Shown here: positions 22,960-31,484 of the stretch, one piece after another
How the letters are laid out: each line of letters starts with the position of its first letter
How positions within the stretch are numbered: position 1 is the first letter of the stretch
Assembly (NCBI RefSeq): GCF_900461525.1
Contig: NZ_UGOD01000001.1
Span: 1,147,001 to 1,211,000, forward strand
Length of the DNA: 64,000 nt
Source of the DNA: Legionella busanensis
GTDB taxonomy: Bacteria; Pseudomonadota; Gammaproteobacteria; Legionellales; Legionellaceae
Direction: 5' to 3'
Position numbers and translations under genes: made by a program
The notes under the pieces: generated by a model
Database searches by the model: none
Told to the model about the DNA's origin: nothing
Seen by the model: the letters and a program-made list of their open reading frames with translations, nothing else

Positions 22960-23865
22960 TTAACTTATGTTCTTCATATTTGGTCTGTTACTATCAACTA
23001 AAAGAGCAGTTTCCTTGGGTTTAATAATTTTGCCTTTTTTCAATACTAGTAATTTATTTATTTCAACGCCTATAAATAATATTTGTGATGAAAAATAAAA
23101 CCAAATTAAAATGACAATTAAAGAACTGGCAGCGCCAAACATTGAGACTCGGTTACTATGATTAATATAGTAACTAACAATAAATTTTCCTAAAGTAAAT
23201 AAAATAGCTGTAATAAAAGCGCCTATCCATATGTCCTTCCAATCAAGAATAACGTCCGGTAATACCTTAAACAACATGGCAAAGAGTAAGGTAATGATGA
23301 GAAACGAAATGATGTACTCTAGAATTATGAAACTGTATACACTACCGCCAAACATTTTAACGAGCAAACTACTCATCGCTGCAAGAGTAAAACTTAACAC
23401 GATTGAGACTAATAGAAGAAAGGCGATCCCCAGAACCATACTAAAAGATAAGAAACGGCCTCTAATTGTATTAAACCATCCTCTACCAGGTTTAGGCATA
23501 ACTCCCCAAATTCTATTTAAGCCATTCTGAAGTTCAGCAAAAACTCTAGTGGTAGCAAAAATTAAAAAGAAAATTCCAATGATCTGAGGTATTTTGCTTT
23601 TACTAACCTCTTGGCTATTTTCTATCATGGTTTGAATTTGCGAAGCGACTTTTGTTCCTGCTAAATCAGAAATATAATCTATAATACGGCCCTGTACAGA
23701 AGCTTCGCCTAAGAAAAAACCGATGAGAACTATGCAAATAAGTAAGATGGGCGCCAATGAGAAAAGAGTATAGAAAGATAAGGCTGCAGCTAAGCTGGGA
23801 ATTCTGTCTATACGCCAAAGTTTAACTAACTCTTTAAATGATTGCCAAACCTTTTCAGTGCTCAT
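22960..23865 (-). CDS. YihY/BrkB-family inner-membrane protein
   Basis: The 301-residue protein has six membrane segments typical of YihY (formerly thought to be RNase BN). LAAALSFYTLFSLAPILLI at about residue 24 is the family signature, then FARTTRVFAELQNGLNRIWGV-like and the final SSLIVILIWFYFSSQILFIG. Members are linked to envelope functions and BrkB to serum resistance in Bordetella. The ATG has GGAAGTAT upstream. Confidence 0.88.
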   Translation of the reverse strand: MSTEKVWQSFKELVKLWRIDRIPSLAAALSFYTLFSLAPILLICIVLIGFFLGEASVQGRIIDYISDLAGTKVASQIQTMIENSQEVSKSKIPQIIGIFFLIFATTRVFAELQNGLNRIWGVMPKPGRGWFNTIRGRFLSFSMVLGIAFLLLVSIVLSFTLAAMSSLLVKMFGGSVYSFIILEYIISFLIITLLFAMLFKVLPDVILDWKDIWIGAFITAILFTLGKFIVSYYINHSNRVSMFGAASSLIVILIWFYFSSQILFIGVEINKLLVLKKGKIIKPKETALLVDSNRPNMKNIS

Positions 23866-24084
23866 AATATACTTCCATGTTAGATGCTAACTATGTTAGA
23901 CCAATTTAGCAGATTTGCGAATTAATTAGTTATCAAAGTTGATTAGCTGCGTAGCTTACTAGTTATAGTCTACAATTAAACCATAAGACTGTATAAACAT
24001 CTTAATCATTCCTAAAGCTGTAATCACATTATACCGTTTTTGAACACTTTATAGTACGTTTTATGACTTTTATTGAGAACAATG

Positions 24085-24279
24085 ATGTTTACTTATACAG
24101 CGACGATTTATTTTGGCTCACATGTAATTAATACAAAATCCAGTGATGATTTAGACGCTCTTTTTATCTGGATGTTGACTGAAGGGGATAATGACTTTGG
24201 CGATTATAGTGGCCAAATTGTTAATAATAGTAATCTCGAAGTCATCAGACAATTTAAAAAAAATTCTTTTTTAAATTAA
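24085..24279 (+). CDS. Small hypothetical protein (64 aa)
   Basis: MFTYTATIYFGSHVINTKSS begins a compact protein with an acidic middle (TEGDNDFGDYSG). It may form a small beta-alpha unit. Starts at 24073 (TTG), 24082 and 24085 are all possible; none has a strong ribosome site. The family is not recognised. Confidence 0.5.
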   Translation: MFTYTATIYFGSHVINTKSSDDLDALFIWMLTEGDNDFGDYSGQIVNNSNLEVIRQFKKNSFLN

Positions 24280-24462
24280 ATGCAGATCATTTTTCATTTA
24301 TGACTTTTTATCCATTCAAGCTATATCAAGAAAAAATTTTCATTATCAAATAGTTAGATGTGAGCGCTGATTTTAAATGAATTGACACTCACTATAGTCT
24401 ATAGCAATAATCTTGATGGCCTTTGATAAGACATTTTTGACAATCACTTGAGGAGAAAATAA

Positions 24463-25224
24463 ATGAATAAAGGATTTTGTGTAGGTTTATTATTCTCTTC
24501 TCTATCGTCATTATGGGCAGGTAGTATGGGACCTGTACTTCCTGAAACGCAGTGGTCAGGATTTTACGTTGGTGGTAATCTGGGTGGTATGTGGCTTTCA
24601 TCAAAATGGATTTATAAAAACATCAATCCCTACGATGCTTCAGGCCCAAGTGGTCCAATCATTGCTACAACCAATCGCTTTGATATGTCAAATGTATCTG
24701 GTGGTGCTCAAGGTGGTTTTAATTACCAGCTTAACCAATGGGTCATGGGTGCTGAGCTAGCTTATGTTTGGACTGATTTAAGTAAAACGCAATCTAACGT
24801 AGCGCAAGCTTTTTCTGCTCGTGGTTCACAGCAAATAGTAAATACGAATATCAAAGGGTTTTTCTTAGCTACAGGTAGACTAGGTGCCTTAATTAATCCT
24901 GATTGGCTTTTATATGCAAAAGGTGGTTATGCAAGGGCTACGATTAAAACGAGTGGCAGAACACTACCAGCACTTCCTCCGCTGAATTTAAATTGGAACA
25001 CGTCTAAGGACCACAATGGATGGGTAGCAGGCGGTGGTATAGAATATCAATTTATGAAAAATATAACCCTAGGCGTTGAATATAATTATATTGGTTTAAG
25101 CAATAAATTACATACTGGCCCTGTTTCTGGCGGTCAGCTTATTGGTCCAAATAACCAGGTTGTGCATCAAGTCAATGCAAACACGCAAAATGTAATGGGA
25201 CGTTTAAATATTTTATTTGGATGA
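24463..25224 (+). CDS. Outer-membrane beta-barrel protein (Omp25/OmpA-like)
   Basis: A 253-residue protein with an N-terminal signal (MNKGFCVGLLFSSLSSLWAG). The mature part starts with WSGFYVGGNLGGMW, the first strand of the Omp_b-brl fold, continues with GGFNYQLNQWVMGAE and LYAKGGYA, and ends with VMGRLNILFG (terminal aromatic-rich strand). GAGGAG lies upstream and a TTGACA box occurs about 80 bp before the start. Barrels of this group are abundant surface proteins. Confidence 0.85.
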   Translation: MNKGFCVGLLFSSLSSLWAGSMGPVLPETQWSGFYVGGNLGGMWLSSKWIYKNINPYDASGPSGPIIATTNRFDMSNVSGGAQGGFNYQLNQWVMGAELAYVWTDLSKTQSNVAQAFSARGSQQIVNTNIKGFFLATGRLGALINPDWLLYAKGGYARATIKTSGRTLPALPPLNLNWNTSKDHNGWVAGGGIEYQFMKNITLGVEYNYIGLSNKLHTGPVSGGQLIGPNNQVVHQVNANTQNVMGRLNILFG

Positions 25225-25230
25225 TAATAA

Positions 25231-25267
25231 AGTAGTCTTGATGCAGCGCAGCGTAATCAAGGTTTTT
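25231..25267. repeat. Intergenic CCTTGATTACGC hairpin repeat
   Basis: AGTCTTGATGCAGC-GCAGC-GTAATCAAGG between convergent genes, inverted relative to the copy at 16421. It could act as a shared terminator. Confidence 0.65.
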
Positions 25268-25295
25268 ATTTAGATATAAATGCTATTTAAGGCGA

Positions 25296-25565
25296 TTAAG
25301 TATATCTATAGATTATGACATAAATGATTTGCACAGCATTGGTGATAATAATCATAATAAAAAATAATACGTGTGCAATGCTATAAGCTGCAACCTGAAT
25401 TTCATATATCAAGCCGCACCAGCCTGCAAAAAAGTGACAAATAAAATAAATTACGGATATATTATTTACATTTTTTGATTTAATAGTTAGCCACGTTTGT
25501 GGTAAACATCGTGATGCACCTAATAGTAAACCTATATAACTTAATGTAATAATAAATTCACTCAT
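25296..25565 (-). CDS. SemiSWEET/PQ-loop-like membrane protein, second of a pair
   Basis: An 89-residue protein with three membrane helices and the PQ-loop signature in RCLPQTWLTIKSKNVNNIS at the end of helix 1. Half-SWEETs form dimeric channels for sugars or other small solutes. It overlaps the previous half-SWEET at one base, so the two are co-translated and could form a heterodimer. The upstream enzyme suggests the cargo is an amino or keto acid, which is inference. Confidence 0.75.
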   Translation of the reverse strand: MSEFIITLSYIGLLLGASRCLPQTWLTIKSKNVNNISVIYFICHFFAGWCGLIYEIQVAAYSIAHVLFFIMIIITNAVQIIYVIIYRYT

Positions 25566-25828
25566 TACTTTCCTTGTTTTGCATAACGCCTTATAACAAT
25601 AAAAGAAATAAAAAATAACAGACCTATAGCTGAAAAAGGAAAAACCATGATATAGCGTTCAAAGTAAATGTCATAAATTATAAAGAGCAGCGATTGGGTT
25701 GAACCCATCAACATCATTACAGGTGACACGCCTTGCGAATTTTTATTTTTGATGATTTTAATAAGGAGCGGTAAAAAGGAAAGGATCAATAAAATTGTCG
25801 CTATTATAAGTAATAGATTAGTACTCAT
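25565..25828 (-). CDS. SemiSWEET-like membrane protein, first of a pair
   Basis: An 87-residue, three-helix protein with FLPLLIKIIKNKNSQGVSPVMM, where the PQ of the loop is replaced by LPLL but the following basic turn and SxGVS are kept. It overlaps the upstream dehydrogenase by 4 bp and the downstream half-SWEET by one base. The two proteins differ strongly, which fits division of labour in one channel. Confidence 0.75.
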   Translation of the reverse strand: MSTNLLLIIATILLILSFLPLLIKIIKNKNSQGVSPVMMLMGSTQSLLFIIYDIYFERYIMVFPFSAIGLLFFISFIVIRRYAKQGK

Positions 25829-26865
25829 TGAATTACCTTTAAAGCAGCTTGCTCAGTTGGAATGTTCAATGCTAAGGATAACTGAATCAAATTGTTAACA
25901 ATATTTTTTAAGTTAGCAAATTTTTCTTTGATTCTTACTGTATTAATTTTCTTATTACCTAACTCATTAAGAACTAATATTAATCCGCCACTATTAGCTA
26001 TGTAATCAGGTACATATAAAATTCCCATCTTATGCAATTGTTCACCTATATTGTGGTCAACAAGTTGTTTATTCGCGCCACCACAGATCACCCTACATTT
26101 CAACTCTTTAACATTATCGGGATGAATAACATTGCCATAAGCGCAAGGACATAAAAAATCTATCTTGATTTGATAGATAACTTCTGGCTCTACAACGTTA
26201 ATAGCTGGAAACCTTTTTTTATAATAATTCACTTTATTATTATCAACATCGGTAACAAAAATTTTGCCGCCTTCTTGATAAATTCGCTCTAGTAAATGGC
26301 CACCAACTTTGCCCAGCCCTTGAATTGCAAACTTTTTTCCTGCTAAATTCGAATTAGAAAATATAAAATTAGCTGCGCTTTTAATAGCAATCAAAATCCC
26401 TTCTGCTGTATAAAAAGAAGGATCAGCATGATAACCGATAACATATGGCGTTATTTGACTAAGGAATTTTATATCTGTACAAGTTAAGCCCATATCTGTA
26501 CCTGTTACAAATTGACCCCTAAATTCATTAAGTATTTTAGCGTACCTCGCTAGCCACTTTTCCCTTTCAGCAGATAAGTGACTCTCAATAATACAGGCTT
26601 TTGCTGAGCCATACTCTTGATAACCACAGGCTTTAAGCTTATATGACATGTTTTGCGAGAGTTGTAAGACGTCATTCAACGCTTCAGGTTCGTTTTTATA
26701 ATTTCTTACCCGTGTGGCGCCAACGGCCATTTGTGGTGTTTGCGTGTGGATAGCTAAATATCCGCATAGTCCTACCTGATCATCTGTAAAACGATAAACA
26801 CCAACATGATTATTGAAATTAATATTATGTATTAATAAATTATTTCTGATCCGTTCAATAGGCAT
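25825..26865 (-). CDS. Leu/Phe/Val dehydrogenase-like amino-acid dehydrogenase
   Basis: A 346-residue Glu/Leu/Phe/Val dehydrogenase. The catalytic region has MSYKLKACGYQEYGSAKACI, keeping both lysines but with YGSAK in place of the usual GGGK. The Rossmann domain has AIQGLGKVGGHLLE, and PDYIANSGG is the family's C-terminal signature. Such enzymes deaminate branched or aromatic amino acids to keto acids with NAD. It is first in a tight operon with two half-SWEETs. The nearby cyclodipeptide operon could use its product, but there is no direct link. Confidence 0.85.
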   Translation of the reverse strand: MPIERIRNNLLIHNINFNNHVGVYRFTDDQVGLCGYLAIHTQTPQMAVGATRVRNYKNEPEALNDVLQLSQNMSYKLKACGYQEYGSAKACIIESHLSAEREKWLARYAKILNEFRGQFVTGTDMGLTCTDIKFLSQITPYVIGYHADPSFYTAEGILIAIKSAANFIFSNSNLAGKKFAIQGLGKVGGHLLERIYQEGGKIFVTDVDNNKVNYYKKRFPAINVVEPEVIYQIKIDFLCPCAYGNVIHPDNVKELKCRVICGGANKQLVDHNIGEQLHKMGILYVPDYIANSGGLILVLNELGNKKINTVRIKEKFANLKNIVNNLIQLSLALNIPTEQAALKVIQ

Positions 26866-27209
26866 CTAAATACAAACTACTTACACTTGTCTTTCAAGTT
26901 TAGCACTTTTTTGCGCATATCGTTTCAAAAATATTTAAGTTTTTGATTTTGATTTATAAATACCATACTAAATTAGACATATTTATGGCTTAAATGACAA
27001 AAAAGGTAGAATAGAAATACCAATTGCTCATATTCTAATCGTAAAATTTATTCTTTACACGGAGATAATTGATTTTTTAAGTTTGACTTAAAAGTTAATA
27101 AAATTTAATATGCACATTTTTCACACTTACAATCCTTTTTAAGGACATAAAGAATGAAAATATGCAGCTCTCAATCTGCAAGTTTAAACTGTTTATTTAA
27201 AAGGATAGT
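26866..27209. other. Divergent promoter region
   Basis: A 344-bp gap between the dehydrogenase operon (leftward) and the MATE gene (rightward). It is very AT-rich and has no frame or clear hairpin. AAAGGATAGT just before 27210 is the ribosome site of the MATE gene. Confidence 0.4.
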
Positions 27210-28934
27210 ATGATTCCTAAAGATTCCCCTTCATCTACTGATAGTTTGCCCTCTGATCTATTAAGCGGAGAGACTCATGAATTTCATAGGCAGGGGGGTG
27301 ATCTTACCGAAAATTCTTTTGTGACTATTCCGCTAACAAATGACTTAGAGAATGTAGAACCTGATGATATTGAAGAGTTTTATAGTTTTGGAAGGGTGTT
27401 CAAAACAATTAGCAAACTTTCAATTCCAATGGCATTATCCTTCACATTTAGTATTGAAATATTTTTAATAGTTATATTACTTAATAATTTAAATGAAAAT
27501 GACAATGAAAATGATGTAGCCGCAGCAACCCTAATTTCCGTATTACTTAATGCTTTAGCAGTAATTGGCATGTCTCCATTATTTTCTATGAGCGTTCTTG
27601 CATCTAATAAAATTGGTGAGTTAAATGAAGCTGAAAAACGCGGCGAAGATTTAATTTCATTGCAAGAAAAACGAGAGTATATAGCAAGTATCAATAGAAA
27701 TGGCCTCTGGATGTCTGCAGTACTTACTCCTCCCGTGATGGCAGGTATGTTTTTTTCAAAACCTTTATTAACTAACCTTTTTGGCCAGAATGAAGATGTA
27801 GCTCAAATTGCGCAAAATTTTTTAAGAACTTATTCACCTGCAATTGCTGGATTAATGGTTCGTATCTCTTCTGAACAAATGATGTTTAGCTTTGGTCGAG
27901 CGATGCCAGCTATGTTGATTGGGTTGGCAAACCTTGGTTTAGGTACAGGACTCTCTATTTGGCTAGGAAAGGGGGGGGTAGGTGTACCAAAATTGGGCGG
28001 TACAGGTATTGCTATAGGTTTTGTAGCTGAAGCCTATTTAACAGCATTATTTTATTCTCTTTACCTTGCTAAGCATAAGGATTTTAAGCAATTTGAATTT
28101 TTTAAAATATTTAAGCGATATGAAGGACAATTTACGCAACTTCGCCAACTTTTGAAAATAGGTGGCTCTATTTCTTTTGCTGTGGCCAGCGAAATGAGTA
28201 TGTCTTTTGCTGTAGGAGTATTTTCAGGCTTAATAGGAACTAGGGCACAATCAGCTATAACCTATGTAAATCAATTTATATTTCTAAATTTTTTAGGTTT
28301 AGCTAGTTTCGGACAAAGTAGTTCTCAAGAGGTAAGTAGGCTTATTGGTGCAAAAAGCTATGAAAATGCAAGTCGCATGGGTAAATATTCTTTGCTAAGC
28401 ACTATGATTTACACTTCTCCTATTCCAGCATTTTTTGCCATTATGCCTAGTTTTTTGATTATATCGGGCCCTAATAAAGATGAGTTAACCGCTATCTTAA
28501 AATATCTTGTTCCAGCTATGGCTCCAGGAATTATTGCTGATGCTGCACGCTATAATCTTTTACAACAACTACGACCTTTAGGTGACATTAAGGGTGCTAC
28601 TTTTGTTTCTGTTAGTGGATTATCTATAGGAATAATTCTATCTGCTGTGTTGGGTCTCAAAACTTCTATGGGAATTTATGGGGTAGGCGCAGGCAATACT
28701 GTTGGGGTTCTCATAGCCACAGGTGGTTTACTGCATCGTTGGCAATCTAGAATTAAACCTGAAAATATAAAAAAAATGGCTGAAGCGCCGCTTACTAATC
28801 CTACGTTACTTAGCTCACCTACAAGGAGTTGTTATAGCTTTTTTAATGGATTATTTAATAAATATAAAGAACAGAATTTACTGATAGAAGATAAAAAAAA
28901 TTATGGTACGAACATTGATTTTCAACAGCCTTAG
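27210..28934 (+). CDS. MATE-family efflux transporter
   Basis: A 574-residue protein with about twelve membrane helices of the MATE type. Repeated halves begin with KTISKLSIPMALSFTFSIEI and LLKIGGSISFAVASEMSMSF. The N-terminal 65 residues are an acidic, soluble extension longer than usual, and the C-terminal about 50 residues are also soluble. MATE pumps export organic cations and drugs. It lies 190 bp upstream of the cyclodipeptide operon on the same strand and could export the product. A G7 run within GKGGVGVP is a possible slippage site. Confidence 0.85.
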   Translation: MIPKDSPSSTDSLPSDLLSGETHEFHRQGGDLTENSFVTIPLTNDLENVEPDDIEEFYSFGRVFKTISKLSIPMALSFTFSIEIFLIVILLNNLNENDNENDVAAATLISVLLNALAVIGMSPLFSMSVLASNKIGELNEAEKRGEDLISLQEKREYIASINRNGLWMSAVLTPPVMAGMFFSKPLLTNLFGQNEDVAQIAQNFLRTYSPAIAGLMVRISSEQMMFSFGRAMPAMLIGLANLGLGTGLSIWLGKGGVGVPKLGGTGIAIGFVAEAYLTALFYSLYLAKHKDFKQFEFFKIFKRYEGQFTQLRQLLKIGGSISFAVASEMSMSFAVGVFSGLIGTRAQSAITYVNQFIFLNFLGLASFGQSSSQEVSRLIGAKSYENASRMGKYSLLSTMIYTSPIPAFFAIMPSFLIISGPNKDELTAILKYLVPAMAPGIIADAARYNLLQQLRPLGDIKGATFVSVSGLSIGIILSAVLGLKTSMGIYGVGAGNTVGVLIATGGLLHRWQSRIKPENIKKMAEAPLTNPTLLSSPTRSCYSFFNGLFNKYKEQNLLIEDKKNYGTNIDFQQP

Positions 28935-29125
28935 AGGAGAAATAGTCGGTACTTTTTAGGATTTTAGAAGGTTTTTTTATCATACTTAGCTATCTAAATG
29001 AACTGATTTATAGCATAACTTCGTTAATGTTATTACTTTAGTTAATTTAATGAACTCTAATCAATAAATAGAAAAAGAGCTTAAGTAGATAGAAAAGAAA
29101 ATAACAAAATTAAGGATGTTTTGTG

Positions 29126-29224
29126 ATGCGTAAATTGCCTCTTAAAACAGCTTTTTGTTTCGCAATTTTTAGCAAAATTTGTCAAGGAGGAGGAGAGTAC
29201 TTTAATAGCGATATTAGTATTTAG
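29126..29224 (+). CDS. Possible 32-residue peptide at the head of the cyclodipeptide operon
   Basis: ATG at 29126 with AAGGA 9-10 bases upstream opens MRKLPLKTAFCFAIFSK, then ICQGGGEYFNSDISI and a stop. The next gene starts 25 bp later on the same strand. The basic hydrophobic front followed by GGG resembles a short secreted or leader-type peptide. It may be a translational leader, a peptide substrate, or chance; no homologue is known to me. The remaining 28935-29125 stretch is AT-rich and probably holds the operon promoter. Confidence 0.4.
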   Translation: MRKLPLKTAFCFAIFSKICQGGGEYFNSDISI

Positions 29225-29249
29225 TTATAATTATAAAAAAGGTTGTAAT

Positions 29250-30074
29250 ATGAGTGGTCTCTTTTCAATTAAATCCTTAAATGAAATATCAAATGCAGAT
29301 AAACATATTTTTAATACGCATAAAGCTTCATTTCGTGCTGACTTTGAAATAGATGATAAAGCAAATTTCTTCAGGGGAAAAAAAGCAGTTTTATTTATTA
29401 GTGTTGGTCAAGCTTATCATGAAAGTGGAAAATTTCTATCTACCATAAAATTACTTAATAAATATGATTTTAAAAGTATCGATCTTATGATGGCTGATAC
29501 ACTACAAAGACATAATTTCATGGGAGCAATGGGTAGACAAGCTGCTTATGAGTATACCCAAAATGCGGGAGATTTATGGCTTAAGAGAAACCAATTTTCA
29601 TTAGAGCAACTTGCTTTAGAGCACCAAATCATTCGTTGGGATGAGCTTTTAGCCCATAAAGATTATGCTAAATACCGAAAATTAATTGATGAACATTATA
29701 ATCTTAATGCTGATTATAGAGAAGCGTTAACCGTAAATGCTAGTGCTTATATTGAGCGCTTAAAAGCAATTAATCCCAATGTTGAAGAAGAAGAATTGCT
29801 TGCCAATGGACTGGAGTACCTTATTGAGGAAATGCCTATTGTAATGCCAATGTGGGCAAATATGGGCTATGATGTCATTATTTATCCTAAGCCTCTTACA
29901 GTAGGCATGAAAAAAACCTATGAGGTATTCATAAAAGATGTTTATCCAGATAAATGCCTATGGGTTTATTTACGTTTTAAGAAAGAAAAATCTAGTAATT
30001 TCCCACAGCTTAAGGACGATTTTTTTACTGACCGAATGGATGCTTTTACTACAGATGAAAACCGAGCTGTATAA
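29250..30074 (+). CDS. tRNA-dependent cyclodipeptide synthase, XYP type
   Basis: A 274-residue CDPS. The nucleophile loop is SVGQAYHESGK (Ser51, matching Ser37 of AlbC), and DTLQRHN follows in the second region. Tyr190 and Glu194 in YLIEEMP keep the spacing of AlbC Tyr178/Glu182. IIYPKP places Tyr212-Pro213 at the XYP positions. CDPSs take two aminoacyl-tRNAs and make a cyclic dipeptide (diketopiperazine). The residues that line its pockets do not let me name the amino acids. AAGG precedes the ATG. It leads a five-gene operon with tailoring enzymes and an exporter. Confidence 0.85.
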   Translation: MSGLFSIKSLNEISNADKHIFNTHKASFRADFEIDDKANFFRGKKAVLFISVGQAYHESGKFLSTIKLLNKYDFKSIDLMMADTLQRHNFMGAMGRQAAYEYTQNAGDLWLKRNQFSLEQLALEHQIIRWDELLAHKDYAKYRKLIDEHYNLNADYREALTVNASAYIERLKAINPNVEEEELLANGLEYLIEEMPIVMPMWANMGYDVIIYPKPLTVGMKKTYEVFIKDVYPDKCLWVYLRFKKEKSSNFPQLKDDFFTDRMDAFTTDENRAV

Positions 30075-30104
30075 GTATTTTTATTTAAGGTTTATGAGGT
30101 ACCT

Positions 30105-31448
30105 ATGGCCAGTATTTTTTTAGAGAAAAAAGATCAAACAGAGTTAGTAGATAAATTAAATAATTTAATGAAGTATATGACTGAAAATTTTTCAGCTTAT
30201 AAAAGTTATATTGACTCTCCAGTTAATACGCAAATCGAATGTCTTGAAGATTTAGTTAAATTTCCGATTTTAGATAAAAAAGAATCTGTTGCATTACAAT
30301 TATCAAAAGAAGTTTTAGATAGAAATCCTTTGGCTTATTTTGAAACGAGTGGAACATCGGGTTCGCCATTTCCAGTGATACCGGATTTTGCTACGAATCG
30401 AAGCCAAGAATTCGCAGATTTTATTAATGAATGGTTGGATTTGGATAATCATCCTATAAAAAGAGCGGTAATAGCCTTGCCCTTTGAAATGAATCCTGTG
30501 GGACTAAAATATTTTCTTGCTTTAAATCAATTAAATATTATGTCAATTCCTGTTGGTGTGCGAACTCATTTGTGCCCACCAAAAAAAGTCATTGATATTT
30601 TTGAAAGGTTAAAACCTGAGTTGTTAATTGCAAGGCCAATGGAAACATTAAGATATGCAGAAGCAATGGAAACTCAAGGGCTGGATCCTAAAAAGTCATC
30701 AATTAAAAAGATTATTTTAACCGGCGAGATTGTTTCTAAAGCAAAATTTGACCGCATTTCTCAACGCTTCGGTGGCGCAGATGTCCATAGCGTTTATGGC
30801 TTAACAGAGCTAGATAGTGGTGGAATGGTATCCTGTCATAAACATCAATATCATCTACCTTCTAAACCTTATCTTGTTGCTGAATTATTACAAGATGATT
30901 TTAAAACCCCTGTTATGAATGATGGAGACATTGGAAATATTGTTCTAACCAACACGCATCAAAATTATATGCCTCTTTTTCGTTATAAAACAGGGGATTA
31001 TGGCGTACTAAAAAAACAATGTAATTGTAATCAATTTCAAACGCCAATTATAAATTTGCTAGGAAGAAGTAGTGACAAAATCAGTTATAACGACAAGGTT
31101 ATTTTCCCAATTCAAATTGAAGATATTATCTTTCAATTTGATCAAATAGCCTCAGATTATCAAATTATCAGCTCACAAGGTGAAATTTCATTAAGGCTTG
31201 AATGGTTAAATAAACACTATGATCCCAAAGAAGTAGAGGCTGTTAAAGATGAAATTCAAGCTAATATTTTCAATCAGCTAGGTATTAATCTAGATGACAT
31301 TCAAATATTAGAGACTGGCAAGTTATATAACAAATTAGGCATAGCAAAAAGCAAAGCAGGTACTTTAGTTCAATTGGATAAAGAGTCTAATCCTGATGCA
31401 ATCAAAGCAGCATTAGAAATTAATTTTAGCTGTATTGAGGAACTATAA
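30105..31448 (+). CDS. PaaK-like adenylate-forming enzyme
   Basis: A 447-residue ANL-superfamily protein of the phenylacetate-CoA ligase / coenzyme F390 synthetase type. The ATP-binding loop is YFETSGTSGSPFPV (about residues 83-96), the second motif is SVYGLTELDSGG (about 228), and a short ANL C-terminal domain begins near LGRSSDKI. These enzymes activate a carboxylic acid as an acyl-adenylate and then pass it to a thiol or amine. No carrier protein lies in the operon, so the acceptor may be CoA or an amine. It is unusual next to a CDPS. GAGG precedes the ATG, 30 bp after the synthase. Confidence 0.82.
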   Translation: MASIFLEKKDQTELVDKLNNLMKYMTENFSAYKSYIDSPVNTQIECLEDLVKFPILDKKESVALQLSKEVLDRNPLAYFETSGTSGSPFPVIPDFATNRSQEFADFINEWLDLDNHPIKRAVIALPFEMNPVGLKYFLALNQLNIMSIPVGVRTHLCPPKKVIDIFERLKPELLIARPMETLRYAEAMETQGLDPKKSSIKKIILTGEIVSKAKFDRISQRFGGADVHSVYGLTELDSGGMVSCHKHQYHLPSKPYLVAELLQDDFKTPVMNDGDIGNIVLTNTHQNYMPLFRYKTGDYGVLKKQCNCNQFQTPIINLLGRSSDKISYNDKVIFPIQIEDIIFQFDQIASDYQIISSQGEISLRLEWLNKHYDPKEVEAVKDEIQANIFNQLGINLDDIQILETGKLYNKLGIAKSKAGTLVQLDKESNPDAIKAALEINFSCIEEL

Positions 31449-31484
31449 AAGTAACTATAGATAGAAGGCTTAACAAGGTGAATT

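Noticed and set aside
24384-24420. A TTGACA promoter before the outer-membrane protein, similar to one near 6991
   Set aside because: The -35-like box is present in both places, but no convincing -10 at 17 bp spacing could be fixed, so it is not listed as a promoter.
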